This document shows, piece after piece, positions 1-8,884 of a DNA stretch of 64,000 nt (position 1 is the stretch's first letter; the number at the start of each line of letters is the position of its first letter). Below the pieces are notes generated by a model that was not told where the DNA came from, made no database searches, and worked only from the letters and a program-made list of their open reading frames with translations. This DNA is from Algoriphagus iocasae (GTDB lineage Bacteria; Bacteroidota; Bacteroidia; Cytophagales; Cyclobacteriaceae): contig NZ_JACIJO010000003.1 of the NCBI RefSeq assembly GCF_014206875.1, positions 1,134,660 through 1,198,659 of the forward strand. The letters run 5' to 3'. Made by a program: the position numbers and the translations under genes.

Positions 1-277
1 CTTTCAGGGTTGCACAAAACTTCTGAAGCAATCGATAATACTCGAAATCATTGGAAGTTTCCTGAACCTTGGAGGTAAGTTCCTTGAATAGCTCATCCCA
101 CTTAAGTTGATCCACTTTGTAGAGGTAGACAGAATTATAGTTTACTTCCTGCCAAAATTTAGAGAGGCCATAGATTTTATCTTCCTGGGTCAAATTATTC
201 GGTATCTGGCCAAACGCTAAGCAGGAGGAAAAAAAGAAGCTAAAAAGACAAAGGAGTTTAAAGTTTTTGAATGTCAT
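1..277 (-). CDS. S41-type peptidase, N-terminal part (gene runs off the window)
   Basis: The minus-strand frame is open from an ATG at 277 to the window edge, giving about 92 residues. It starts with a hydrophobic signal peptide that probably ends near AFG-Q. Next comes a stretch of the type LTQEDKIYGLSKFWQEVNYN, which is typical of the N-terminal domain of Bacteroidota S41 (tail-specific/C-terminal processing) peptidases. The PDZ and catalytic Ser/Lys regions lie outside the window, so catalysis cannot be judged. Family assignment rests on this N-terminal motif only. Confidence 0.6.
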   Translation of the reverse strand, partial: MTFKNFKLLCLFSFFFSSCLAFGQIPNNLTQEDKIYGLSKFWQEVNYNSVYLYKVDQLKWDELFKELTSKVQETSNDFEYYRLLQKFCATLK

Positions 278-526
278 AATTTTTAAACTAAAAGAACTTG
301 CAATAAATGCATTTCTATGGAAAATAATTGGCAAGTTGGCTGGAAATAATACTTTGAAACTCCACTTTTGGCGCTGGATCTAATTTTAATCAATGAAGTG
401 ATTTTTCTAAAGTTCAGCTAAGAAGACATGGAACTTGAGATGACTTTAATGCCATTAGCGGAAATTATCAAAATAGAATGAGGATCCAGAATGTAAAATA
501 TTGAGATCAGAAATAGGATAAAAAAT

Positions 527-551
527 AAGGGTCACTCTTTTGAGGACCCTT
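527..551 (-). terminator. Rho-independent terminator
   Basis: A 7-bp perfect stem (AAGGGTC/GACCCTT) with an 11-nt loop lies just past the stop of the minus-strand lipoprotein gene. In the minus direction it is followed by a T-rich run. Confidence 0.7.
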
Positions 552-561
552 AAAAATTTAA

Positions 562-1488
562 TTAGTTGATTTCTATAGGTATGGACCTCATTGAAGCATT
601 TCCAGCCTCATCTTCAGCCCATATAATCATGACAAAATTAGATTTTCCCTCTGGAAAATCCATTGGATCAATTTCCAATAACTCATTAAAAGTAAGCTCG
701 GATACTGAAGGAAGTTCGCTTCCCGATTTATCCAATCTTAAAGACTGACCCCACATCCTTTCATCGTAGACTATTTGATCTGTTTCTCCTTTATAGTCAC
801 CCAAGACATCTTGATCAGCCAGCTTAATCCAAACAAACTTCAAGGGAGTTGACAGTTCGTCATCTGTCTTCATGATTCCACCTTCTAGTGAAAGTGCCTC
901 ATTGGTTTCTAAAGTTATAACGTCAGGGAGTCCATGAGGTCTATGAATTAAAGGAGCATAAGTTCTTTCAACAAAGACAATGGTTTGATAATTAGATCCA
1001 AATTCATGATTGGTTATGTTACCATGAATGTCTTGCGCATCGATGCTCAACTCATAGGGGCCTGCGAGAATTGGAAGGGAAGCAACAGAATAGGTTCCTT
1101 TCCATTCTATGGTAAAAGGGTCAAAGTTTATTTCATCTTTTCCAGGTTGGAAGTTGTATTTTGGACTATCATAATCTTTATTGATAATCTCAGTATGGTT
1201 TAATAACTCAAATTTATTGGCGAAATCACCTTCTGCATTATTGGGCAAATCTCCTTTAACTCCCAGAATTATTTCTGAGATTCCTTCAGGGTCACTTATA
1301 TTTAAATAATACCGAAAAGATGACCAATCCCATGGAATAACTTGGCCAGGGTAAGGTTCAATTTCTGAAGAATATTCTAATTTAGAAATTGTCGGAATGG
1401 TATTGTCAATAGGCTGTGGTGGGTCTTCACTGCAGGATGCAAAACCTATAGAAGCAATTAATAGGGTAAAAAGAGAATGTTTATTCAT
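562..1488 (-). CDS. Putative lipoprotein with Ig-like/DUF4625-like domains
   Basis: The start is placed at the internal Met (1488) because it gives a clean lipoprotein signal: MNK, a hydrophobic core, then the lipobox FASC followed by acidic SEDPP. The mature protein (about 290 aa) is rich in beta-type sequence. It has two similar stretches of the sort ISDPEGISEI and AEDEAGNASM, which recall extracellular Ig-like or DUF4625-type domains of Bacteroidota lipoproteins. No catalytic motif was seen. It is transcribed divergently from the barrel protein at 1882 and has its own terminator. Location at the cell surface or periplasm is inferred from the lipobox; function is unknown. Confidence 0.75.
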   Translation of the reverse strand: MNKHSLFTLLIASIGFASCSEDPPQPIDNTIPTISKLEYSSEIEPYPGQVIPWDWSSFRYYLNISDPEGISEIILGVKGDLPNNAEGDFANKFELLNHTEIINKDYDSPKYNFQPGKDEINFDPFTIEWKGTYSVASLPILAGPYELSIDAQDIHGNITNHEFGSNYQTIVFVERTYAPLIHRPHGLPDVITLETNEALSLEGGIMKTDDELSTPLKFVWIKLADQDVLGDYKGETDQIVYDERMWGQSLRLDKSGSELPSVSELTFNELLEIDPMDFPEGKSNFVMIIWAEDEAGNASMRSIPIEIN

Positions 1489-1881
1489 TTGATTGAAAGA
1501 AAAAGAGTAGAACTTCACCATAATTAAATAATAAGTTCGTATTTAAAAATAAAAAGTTCGGGTTTCTAGTTATTATTTTTTAAAGGTTGATAACCTTTCT
1601 TTCAATTAACTCCTTCGATTTAAATCTCTTCATAGAAGTTTCTCTTGCAGTTTTTAAAATACGGATAACTCGCTTCATAAATAGTGAGTTCTAACAATCT
1701 CATGTTTTAATTCTTTTGATTTCATTTATTTTTTTAGTCGTCACATGTGAATAAATCTCAGAAAAAGACGTTCTGAAACTTAAAAATTCCTAAATAAATT
1801 AAAAACGTAATTGATGTTTGGGACAACCCACTATATTCAAATTATTATTTCGAAAATATTTTTAGTTTAAAAAAATCAGCC
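1489..1881. other. AT-rich divergent intergenic region
   Basis: About 390 bp separate two divergently transcribed genes, so promoters for both should lie here. I see no convincing Bacteroidota -7/-33 pair, no small ORF and no strong inverted repeat. Confidence 0.5.
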
Positions 1882-3285
1882 ATGAGAAAGTTATTGACAT
1901 GTTTCATTTTTCTTGTTTTATCTTCCCATAGCCAACTATTAATGGCACAAAATAAATTCAATCTAGAATTTTATGGCGGGCCTCAGAGAAGCTATAATCA
2001 TGTGGTCTTTACTCCGGCTCAGCCAGGCATAGACGTAAAAGCTCCTTGGAATTATAATCTTGGTATTAATTTTCTAACCCGTTTGAAGCAAAATTTGCAA
2101 TTGTCGGTACAGGCAGAATATGCAAGAAACAATCAGAAGACAATAAATTATCCAAATTATCCCGACATGAGTTCAAGTTTCCAAAGGCAAATATCTACCG
2201 AAAGCTTTGGGAATTATAGTGTCGGGCTTCGATATAATTGGGAAAAAGAAAATCATGGTTTTTTCCTTCAACCATCAATTGGCATTACAGTAAATAAATT
2301 TTTCGACTTAATCTCAACGGATTCCATCACTCAAGTTTCTTATGAGAATAAAACTGAAATCATACCTAACCTTAGATTGGAAGCTGGGTATAAATATTAC
2401 ACAAATAGGAAAAATTATTTCATGGTCGGGATCCGACATCAATTAGGTCTTCAGAATCTGAACCCACTCAGTTTTTACAGGGGCCAATCTGCATATTCAA
2501 CAGAAATTTCACGTAGTGGATCTTACACAAGTATGTTTGTTGGTTATGGAATTAATCTCGACAATTGGTCGAAAAGCAAACGTCAGGAATACAAAAAAAA
2601 TAAAGCGAAAGAGAGCAAAGAAATTAAAAGAGACCGTGCTTGGAGTAGTGGCGCTTATCTAGTAGGAAGTGGATTCCTACGATTCAGGCCCAAATCGGAA
2701 AGAGAGCCAAATCTTGGATTTTCACATATTTCCAGTGGAAGTTTATTTGGGGCGGGCTACCGGTTAAACTCCTTAAGTGTTGAAACCGGCTACGCCACTT
2801 TTAGCTATGCCAACTCAATCTCTATTCCACAGCTTAATACTCGTGTTGTTTTAAATTCATCCAGTATTCATGCAATTCCTCTGACTTTGAAATATGATTT
2901 TCTAATAGGTGATAAAAATCGTTTAAGAATAGGCTCATCATTTTCCACCTATTTAATCACAGGTTCTGGAAACGACTTTGGAAGGGAAGGAGGGTTTGGA
3001 GGACCTGATTTCAATTTATCCTATGTAGCCCAAAATTCCGATTTGAATGGTAAGGTTTTTTTCAATGCAGGAGTGTATGCGGAATTACCCATTTTCAATT
3101 CAAGTTTGATCAACTTCAAAGTGTCGCAAAATTTTGGTAGTCCAAAAGTAGGTACGGTAGATTTGACTGGGCAAATAAAAGGAGATCCTGTGGGTTTCAA
3201 ATCATCCGGCACACTTAATGGCTTTATGCTAGAAATGGGCTACAAATTGCCTTTGAATTTAATATTTAAGAAAGGACAAAAGTGA
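1882..3285 (+). CDS. Outer-membrane beta-barrel protein, two-part
   Basis: 467 aa with a Sec signal peptide ending near LLMAQ. The mature chain has many alternating aromatic/hydrophobic strands typical of porin-like barrels (for example SVGLRYNWEKE, FFLQPSIGITV, MFVGYGINL). A very basic, lysine-rich linker at about residues 232-252 separates two barrel-like halves, and the second half repeats the style (LVGSGFLRFRP, GAGYRLNSLSVETGYATF). It could be a duplicated or fused barrel. It stands alone, with about 300 bp of non-coding DNA after it. No substrate can be inferred. Confidence 0.75.
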   Translation: MRKLLTCFIFLVLSSHSQLLMAQNKFNLEFYGGPQRSYNHVVFTPAQPGIDVKAPWNYNLGINFLTRLKQNLQLSVQAEYARNNQKTINYPNYPDMSSSFQRQISTESFGNYSVGLRYNWEKENHGFFLQPSIGITVNKFFDLISTDSITQVSYENKTEIIPNLRLEAGYKYYTNRKNYFMVGIRHQLGLQNLNPLSFYRGQSAYSTEISRSGSYTSMFVGYGINLDNWSKSKRQEYKKNKAKESKEIKRDRAWSSGAYLVGSGFLRFRPKSEREPNLGFSHISSGSLFGAGYRLNSLSVETGYATFSYANSISIPQLNTRVVLNSSSIHAIPLTLKYDFLIGDKNRLRIGSSFSTYLITGSGNDFGREGGFGGPDFNLSYVAQNSDLNGKVFFNAGVYAELPIFNSSLINFKVSQNFGSPKVGTVDLTGQIKGDPVGFKSSGTLNGFMLEMGYKLPLNLIFKKGQK

Positions 3286-3587
3286 TTTTCATATTAGTTA
3301 GAAAATCATCAGGTTCTTTACTATTAAATTCCAGTTATACTATTATAGCTTAAACCGAACCCCGAGTACCTCCATGCCTTTTTTGGTTTTGTGATATTGT
3401 ATTCTAAAAGGTCAGTTGGTTTGGCAGTTTTTAGAGTTTTGGACAATAGCAAAATTCCCTATTGTTGTAGATCTAAACAACCTTTAACTAACATAAAAAC
3501 TACCGTAGTTGGCAATTGTAGATAAATAGGAAAGAGACGGGTAGAATTAGTAGTGAATAACAGGAACTGCACAACTGTATCCAAAAA
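3286..3587. other. Intergenic, nothing recognised
   Basis: Three hundred bp between convergent genes. I see no terminator-quality hairpin, repeat family member or small ORF. Confidence 0.4.
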
Positions 3588-3884
3588 TCATCCTAGCTTT
3601 TTCTTGATAAATTCGACCATCTCTTCTTTAGTGCTATAATCGGATGGACGTAATTCTAATTCAGCTGCATTATCTTTTCTGAATTTATTGAATCTCGCCG
3701 TTAAATCACGTCCTATAATCTCACTGGTAGCCCTTTCAACTTCAGGAAGTGAGGTGTATACTGCTTCGACTTCTTCAATCGTTTCGTAAATAACGGGTCG
3801 GGGATGATTTACCCATTCTTGTTTTTTGTTACACCAAGTGATGAGTTTATCTCCTGTTTTTTTGATATAGTAAATCATACTCAT
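3588..3884 (-). CDS. Small hypothetical protein, 98 aa
   Basis: Starts at ATG 3884. It is hydrophilic with no signal peptide or membrane segment, so probably cytoplasmic. The N-terminal part looks like beta hairpins around aromatic residues (IYYIKKTGDKLITW, EWVNHPRPVIY). The C-terminal half is charged and helical, ending in EEMVEFIKKKLG. I do not recognise the family. Coding is supported by length and even composition, not by homology. Isolated, convergent with the gene at 1882. Confidence 0.5.
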   Translation of the reverse strand: MSMIYYIKKTGDKLITWCNKKQEWVNHPRPVIYETIEEVEAVYTSLPEVERATSEIIGRDLTARFNKFRKDNAAELELRPSDYSTKEEMVEFIKKKLG

Positions 3885-4171
3885 AGATCCCTAATTTATC
3901 GCTTTTTTCTTTTAACATCCCTTTCCACTTTTGACCAATTTTCCTTATCAATTCATGGGATTGAAATGAACTTGGATTTTAATACCCATTCAATTTCCTT
4001 AGGTGAAGGGAAAACGTATATAAATGACAAATAGGGAATTATCTTCCCGAATAGGGTAGGCTTTCTGCTTTGATCTGTAGCTGATTGCCTCCTATTCTCT
4101 TGTTAAACCAGCATATGTTGCATGGCATCGATTTTGGAGTTTTTAAGCTTACAACCTAAAAATAACTCACT

Positions 4172-4999
4172 ATGCCATTTTTAAAACATGAAATCGGAAA
4201 CCAAAAAATTAGAATCTTCTATCAGGATTATGGAGATGGTGATCCTGTAATTTTAATTCACGGTTGGCCTCTCAGTCATCAGGCTTGGGAAGGACAAATC
4301 GCAACCTTAGTAGATGCCGGCTATCGGGTAATTGCCTACGATAGAAGAGGATTTGGGAAATCATCCCAGCCTCTTGGTGATTATGACTTCAGTGCTTTGA
4401 CAGTAGATCTCCGTGAACTTATCTTACAATTAGAACTTACAAATGTGACCTTGGTAGGATTCAGTATGGGTGGAGGAGAGGTCGTTCGCTATTTCACGGA
4501 TTACGAAGGAGACAGGGTTGTGAAAGCTGCCTTGATTGCTTCAATTATTCCTTTGGTAGCTCAAAAACCAGACAATCCCTCTGGAGTTCCTCAAGAGAAT
4601 CTGAATGATATCATGCAGAATCTAAAATCTGATCGCATTGGGTTTCTAAAGGGCTTTCATGAGAACTTCTACAATTTTCAAGAATTAAAAGACCGGGTGT
4701 CCCAGGCGAATCTTGACTATGATTTTTCCATTGCAAGCCATGCCTCAGCTATAGCCACTATCAAATCTGCAGAAGCTTGGGCTAGTACAGATTTCAGGTT
4801 TGAATTGAAAAATGTTGATGTTCCCACACTTATCATACATGGAGACGCGGACAACATAGTTCCATTTCAAACTTCTGCAGCTCAGGCAGCGAAAGGAATT
4901 GCTGATAATGAATACCATCTTATCCCAGATGCTCCGCATGGATTAAATCTCACCCACAGGGATGAAGTAAATAAATTACTGCTGGCTTTTCTTAAGTAA
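4172..4999 (+). CDS. Alpha/beta hydrolase (cofactor-free haloperoxidase/arylesterase type)
   Basis: 275 aa, the usual length for this family. The oxyanion-hole segment HGWPLSHQAW is at 30-39, the nucleophile elbow GFSMGGGE puts the catalytic Ser at 98, HGDADNIVP gives Asp227, and DAPHGLN gives His256. This triad and the conserved YDRRGFGKS at 56-64 fit the non-haem chloroperoxidase/arylesterase branch. These enzymes hydrolyse esters and, in acetate, form peracids that halogenate in vitro; the natural substrate is unknown. No signal peptide, so cytoplasmic. It is probably a single-gene transcript: 287 bp of empty sequence precede it. Confidence 0.88.
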   Translation: MPFLKHEIGNQKIRIFYQDYGDGDPVILIHGWPLSHQAWEGQIATLVDAGYRVIAYDRRGFGKSSQPLGDYDFSALTVDLRELILQLELTNVTLVGFSMGGGEVVRYFTDYEGDRVVKAALIASIIPLVAQKPDNPSGVPQENLNDIMQNLKSDRIGFLKGFHENFYNFQELKDRVSQANLDYDFSIASHASAIATIKSAEAWASTDFRFELKNVDVPTLIIHGDADNIVPFQTSAAQAAKGIADNEYHLIPDAPHGLNLTHRDEVNKLLLAFLK

Positions 5000-5113
5000 T
5001 AAGAAAACCTAAGAAAGAGTTTAACCGAACTGGAAAATAATTCGAATTCTGGATAGGAAACTCTTTTTTGAATTTTGCTCAAATCAATAATTTGAACTAA
5101 ACCAAGATTGAAG

Positions 5114-5359
5114 ATGAACACGTTTTTAAACAAAAATACATGGCTTTCAAAGCTTCTTCTGGCAATCATCCTCATGATTCCAACTATTACCTATGCTCAA
5201 TACCAGGAGGGGATCCCCAAGCCAAGTGGTCCCGTTGATTTATCCAAGACTAGCAACATAGTCATTTTTATAGCCTTACCCTTGATAATTCTGATCGTAT
5301 ATTTGATTTTTAGGAAGCGGATCAAGAGAATTAAGGAAGAAAAAAGAAAGAATATGTAA
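5114..5359 (+). CDS. Small signal-peptide/membrane protein, 81 aa
   Basis: ATG at 5114 is preferred over the in-frame TTG two codons upstream. An N-terminal signal sequence ends near TYAQ. A short Gly/Pro-rich stretch follows, then a second hydrophobic helix (IVIFIALPLIILIVYLIF) and a very basic C-terminal tail (RKRIKRIKEEKRK). The positive tail predicts a cytoplasmic C-terminus, so it is likely a single-span inner membrane protein after signal cleavage. Family not recognised; similar small proteins are common in Cytophagales. Confidence 0.6.
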   Translation: MNTFLNKNTWLSKLLLAIILMIPTITYAQYQEGIPKPSGPVDLSKTSNIVIFIALPLIILIVYLIFRKRIKRIKEEKRKNM

Positions 5360-5435
5360 CTCCCTCAAATCTGCCAAGATCAAGGTATGTACTATAACCC
5401 ATTCCTATTAGGATCCATCCGCATAGCCTCTATTA

Positions 5436-5755
5436 ATGGGATCTTGATGCATATCAATATGGGAGAAATAATTCAGGATTTTTATGAATAGACAATTTCC
5501 ACGATTTGATTTTTTGACCTTATCAATAGGAATGGCGCTTTAGGCCATTCCAAATTAACGATCGATATATTATTTAGGGCTTTAGCCATATTTAATTAAC
5601 CTCATGTCCCGATCTGTATCGGGGCAAAAGGATGTTGATGGGATCTTGATGCATATCAATATGGGAGAAATAATTCAGGATTTTTAGAATAAACAATTTC
5701 AACGATTTGATTTTTTGACCTTATCAATAGGAAAAGCGCTTTAGGCCATTCCAAT
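5436..5755. repeat. Two direct copies of a ~120-bp element, period 202 bp, with REP-like hairpins
   Basis: The block beginning ATGGGATCTTGATGC at 5436 recurs at 5638 and stays closely similar for about 120 bp, to the hairpin-like GGCGCTTTAGGCCATTCC. Between the copies are GGGCTTTAGCC and the perfect hairpin CCCGAT-ctgt-ATCGGG. The same ingredients recur at 19.26-19.56 kb next to the transposase at 19616, so this is probably a dispersed family mobilised by a RAYT-type enzyme. It fills most of the 5360-5883 gap; I see no gene there. Confidence 0.8.
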
Positions 5756-5883
5756 TTAAAGCTTGTTTGGATCGGATAATTTCGCCTTGCTGTTTTCTGG
5801 TTAGATTATATTCAGACAGATTTATTTATCTTAACAATGGATTATCTCACAGGATTTTACGTGAGTTCAAAAATTTTTCAAAC

Positions 5884-8106
5884 ATGGGTCGTATTCTCTT
5901 ATTCTGCTGTTTTTGTGGGCTAGGATTATCCCTTGGCGGGAAAGCATTTTCCCAGGCACCTGCCCAATCCGACTCCTTGCAGATAAGTTCCTTGCTCCAA
6001 AAAGCGGATCAATTCATGATTTCAGGAGACCTTATCCAGGCACATTCCTTTGCAGATGAGGCGCTTGCTTTTGCCAGACAAAAGGGATTGAACTATGATC
6101 ATGCTGCTGCGCTATTGAAAAAAGGGGAGATTTTTTTGGAGGAGGATCAACTGGATCAGGCTGAAACTCTTTCCAAAGAGGCCTATTCCCTAGGCCAGGA
6201 TATGTCAAACCCCGAGCTGATGGCAAGGGCTGAATTGCTTCATGCCCAAGCCCTGATGTATGGGGGACAGGTAAAAGAATCCCTTCCTGTTTTTGAGCAG
6301 GCGATTGAAAGATATTTCAAATCCCATCCCTCAGAGGAAGCAGCCTTAGCTTACAATGATTATGGGTATGCCCTTGGACTTAATGGAGCCCCAGAAAAGC
6401 AAATCAATAACCTGATCCTTTCCAAAGAAATTCTGGAGCAAGTCAACCCTGAAAACTTTGCCGAGCTGGGAGTGACGCTCAACAATATTTCCATCGCCTA
6501 CTATTCACTGAGGGACATGCCCAAAGCGATTGCCTATGCTCTTCAGTCCATCGCTTATCGGGAAAAGGCTGGAGACAAGGCAAAAATGGCACTTGGATAT
6601 TGCAATATCAGCCAATTTTATCGGGGTATTGACCAGCAAAAGGTGGAAGTATATCTAGGCCTCTGTGCCCGTTTGGCCGAAGAGGCAGGGGACGAGGATC
6701 GCATGTCTCAGGCCTATATTACTTCAGCCTTGTTGTATAGCGATCAGGGAGACCGGGAGAAAGCACTGGAATTTGAACAGAAGGCCATGGTTATCCTTCA
6801 AAAAAAAGGGCAGGATCCAGCGATGATTTCCAGAAGATTTCTTTCCATGGCAATGCACGCGGTCGCCTTGGAAAAAGACTCCCTGACGGTCATGAATTAT
6901 TTCAACCAATCCATGGCTTATAACCAGCGAAACCTCAACAAGGCCAACTTTAGGGATCTATATCAGCAATTGGCCTTCTATTATAGGAGCCAGGGAAAGT
7001 ATCGACAAGCCTACGATTACATCAACTTGCATACCCTCTACCGGGATAGCATCATTCAGGAAAACACTTTGAGCAATATTGCCGAATTGGAAAAGAAGTT
7101 TGAAACTGAAAAGAAAGACAATGAAATTCTAAGGCTGTTGAATCAAGACCAGCTAAATGAACTGGAAATTGAAAAACAAAAGGCCTTGTTATCTCAAAAC
7201 TTGTTGGAAGTAGGTAAAAAGGAGCAGGCAATTACCCTGCTGACCCAAAACCAAGAACTCAATCAGTTGAAGATCCAACAACAAAATGAAGAATTGCAAA
7301 AGCAGGCACTCATAGCCACTACCAAGGAACAGCAGCTGGCTCTGGTTGAAAAAGAAAGTGAGATTCGGGATAGGCAGCTTCAGGAATCCAGACTATACCG
7401 GAACCTCAGTTTTCTGGCTTTTGGCATCTTGGTTTTAATTGGGTATTTTCTTTTCACCCGATACAAACTTCAAAGAAAATTAAAGGAGCAGGAGTCCTTG
7501 CTCGCAATCCGGGGAGATATTGCCAAAGATCTTCATGATGAAATTGGCTCTATCCTGACAAGTATCAAGATTCTTTCTGAGGTATCTGCCAAGAAAATGG
7601 CCGTAACCCAAGAGCCCATTAGACCCTACCTTCATCAAATCACAGCTCAATCCGTAGAAGCCCAACAAGGGATGAGTGATATTGTCTGGGCTGTCAATCC
7701 TGAAAATGACAAAATAGGGGATCTGGTGGTACGGATGAGAGAGTACTTGGTTAAAACGCTGGAACCTAAAGAAATCGAAATTCAACTTTTGGTCGAGGAG
7801 CAGGTGGTTCAAAAGAAATTGAAAATGAACCAACGCCGGGATTTTCTGATGATGTTTAAGGAAGTAATTAACAATATCGCCAAACATTCCGAAGCCAAAA
7901 AAGTGTCCATTCAACTGCTTGCCAAAGGGCAGGACTTGCTTTTTTCTACCAAGGATGATGGGAAAGGGTTTGACTTAGCCGCCAACCGATCTTCCAGTGG
8001 ACTCAAAAATCTTTACAGTAGGGCCAAAGCATTAGGAGGCTCTTGTACTATATCCAGTGAGATTGGATATGGGACTGAGGTGCAGATTTTGCTGCCCCCC
8101 GCATGA
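5884..8106 (+). CDS. TPR-containing sensor histidine kinase (NarL-partner class)
   Basis: Start set at ATG 5884, where a signal peptide begins (MGRILLFCCF...KAFSQ). The 740-aa protein has a periplasmic TPR region (about residues 30-340), a long glutamine-rich coiled coil (390-500) and one membrane helix (about 508-526). The cytoplasmic kinase has an H-box DLHDEIGS (His551), N-box EVINNIAKHSE near 660, and G-boxes DDGKGFDL and GLKNLYSRAKALGG. This is a HisKA_3/HATPase arrangement. The response regulator lies 43 bp downstream and is the likely partner. Signal unknown; TPRs suggest sensing through protein contacts in the periplasm. Confidence 0.92.
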   Translation: MGRILLFCCFCGLGLSLGGKAFSQAPAQSDSLQISSLLQKADQFMISGDLIQAHSFADEALAFARQKGLNYDHAAALLKKGEIFLEEDQLDQAETLSKEAYSLGQDMSNPELMARAELLHAQALMYGGQVKESLPVFEQAIERYFKSHPSEEAALAYNDYGYALGLNGAPEKQINNLILSKEILEQVNPENFAELGVTLNNISIAYYSLRDMPKAIAYALQSIAYREKAGDKAKMALGYCNISQFYRGIDQQKVEVYLGLCARLAEEAGDEDRMSQAYITSALLYSDQGDREKALEFEQKAMVILQKKGQDPAMISRRFLSMAMHAVALEKDSLTVMNYFNQSMAYNQRNLNKANFRDLYQQLAFYYRSQGKYRQAYDYINLHTLYRDSIIQENTLSNIAELEKKFETEKKDNEILRLLNQDQLNELEIEKQKALLSQNLLEVGKKEQAITLLTQNQELNQLKIQQQNEELQKQALIATTKEQQLALVEKESEIRDRQLQESRLYRNLSFLAFGILVLIGYFLFTRYKLQRKLKEQESLLAIRGDIAKDLHDEIGSILTSIKILSEVSAKKMAVTQEPIRPYLHQITAQSVEAQQGMSDIVWAVNPENDKIGDLVVRMREYLVKTLEPKEIEIQLLVEEQVVQKKLKMNQRRDFLMMFKEVINNIAKHSEAKKVSIQLLAKGQDLLFSTKDDGKGFDLAANRSSSGLKNLYSRAKALGGSCTISSEIGYGTEVQILLPPA

Positions 8107-8149
8107 TTATGTAGTTCTTTTTGCCTTTTTGGTTGCCTATTTTTAATTC

Positions 8150-8788
8150 ATGAAAACAAAAGTGCTGGTATACGATGACAACGAAATGCTCCGGAGCAGC
8201 ATTCGTTTTTTGGTGGAATCTGAGCCTGAAATGGATCTGGTGGCTTCTCTCCCCAATGCGCAATCAGTAGAACAGGATATTGTTCAATACAAACCTGATG
8301 TAATCTTGATGGATATCGACATGCCCCTGGTCAATGGCGTCCAAGCTGTTGCACGTATCCGGAAAATAGAAGAGGACTTGCCCGTGATCATGTTGACAGT
8401 ATTTGAGGACAACGAGAACATCTTCAATGCCATTTATGCTGGAGCATCTGGATACATCCTAAAAAGACACCTCAGTGAAGAGATTGCATATGCAATCCGA
8501 ACAGTCTTGAACGGAGGAGCTCCCATGACGGGTTCCGTAGCTAAAAAAGTACTCAAAATGCTACCAAGAGCCAAAAGCCAGGAGCAGGAAAAAAGTAACT
8601 TGACGGAAAAGGAAACGAAAATTTTGGAGCTTTTGGTGCATGGGTTTAGCTACAAAATGATCGCCTCTGAGATTTTTATCAGCATCGATACCGTAAGATT
8701 TCATATTAAGAAGATTTATGAAAAGCTCCATGTACACTCAGCCACCGAGGCAGTATCCAAAGCCCTTAAAAATCGGTTGGTGGAATAA
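8150..8788 (+). CDS. LuxR/NarL-family response regulator
   Basis: 212 aa. The receiver domain has acidic residues D9/D10, phosphoacceptor D55 in ILMDIDMP, T83 and K105, all where a REC domain needs them. The C-terminal LuxR-type HTH (about 147-210) shows LTEKETKILELL and the recognition region IASEIFISIDTVRFHIKKIYEKL. It directly follows the TPR kinase and is almost certainly phosphorylated by it. The run of envelope genes downstream in the same direction is a plausible target, but no operator was identified. Confidence 0.93.
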   Translation: MKTKVLVYDDNEMLRSSIRFLVESEPEMDLVASLPNAQSVEQDIVQYKPDVILMDIDMPLVNGVQAVARIRKIEEDLPVIMLTVFEDNENIFNAIYAGASGYILKRHLSEEIAYAIRTVLNGGAPMTGSVAKKVLKMLPRAKSQEQEKSNLTEKETKILELLVHGFSYKMIASEIFISIDTVRFHIKKIYEKLHVHSATEAVSKALKNRLVE

Positions 8789-8884
8789 TTGTGCAGAGAG
8801 TTAAGAAGGAGGGGGTGATTTCCACATGAATATGTAGTTGAGAGACAATGGTTATGGTTCTAATTTTAATGAAAAATCAGAACC

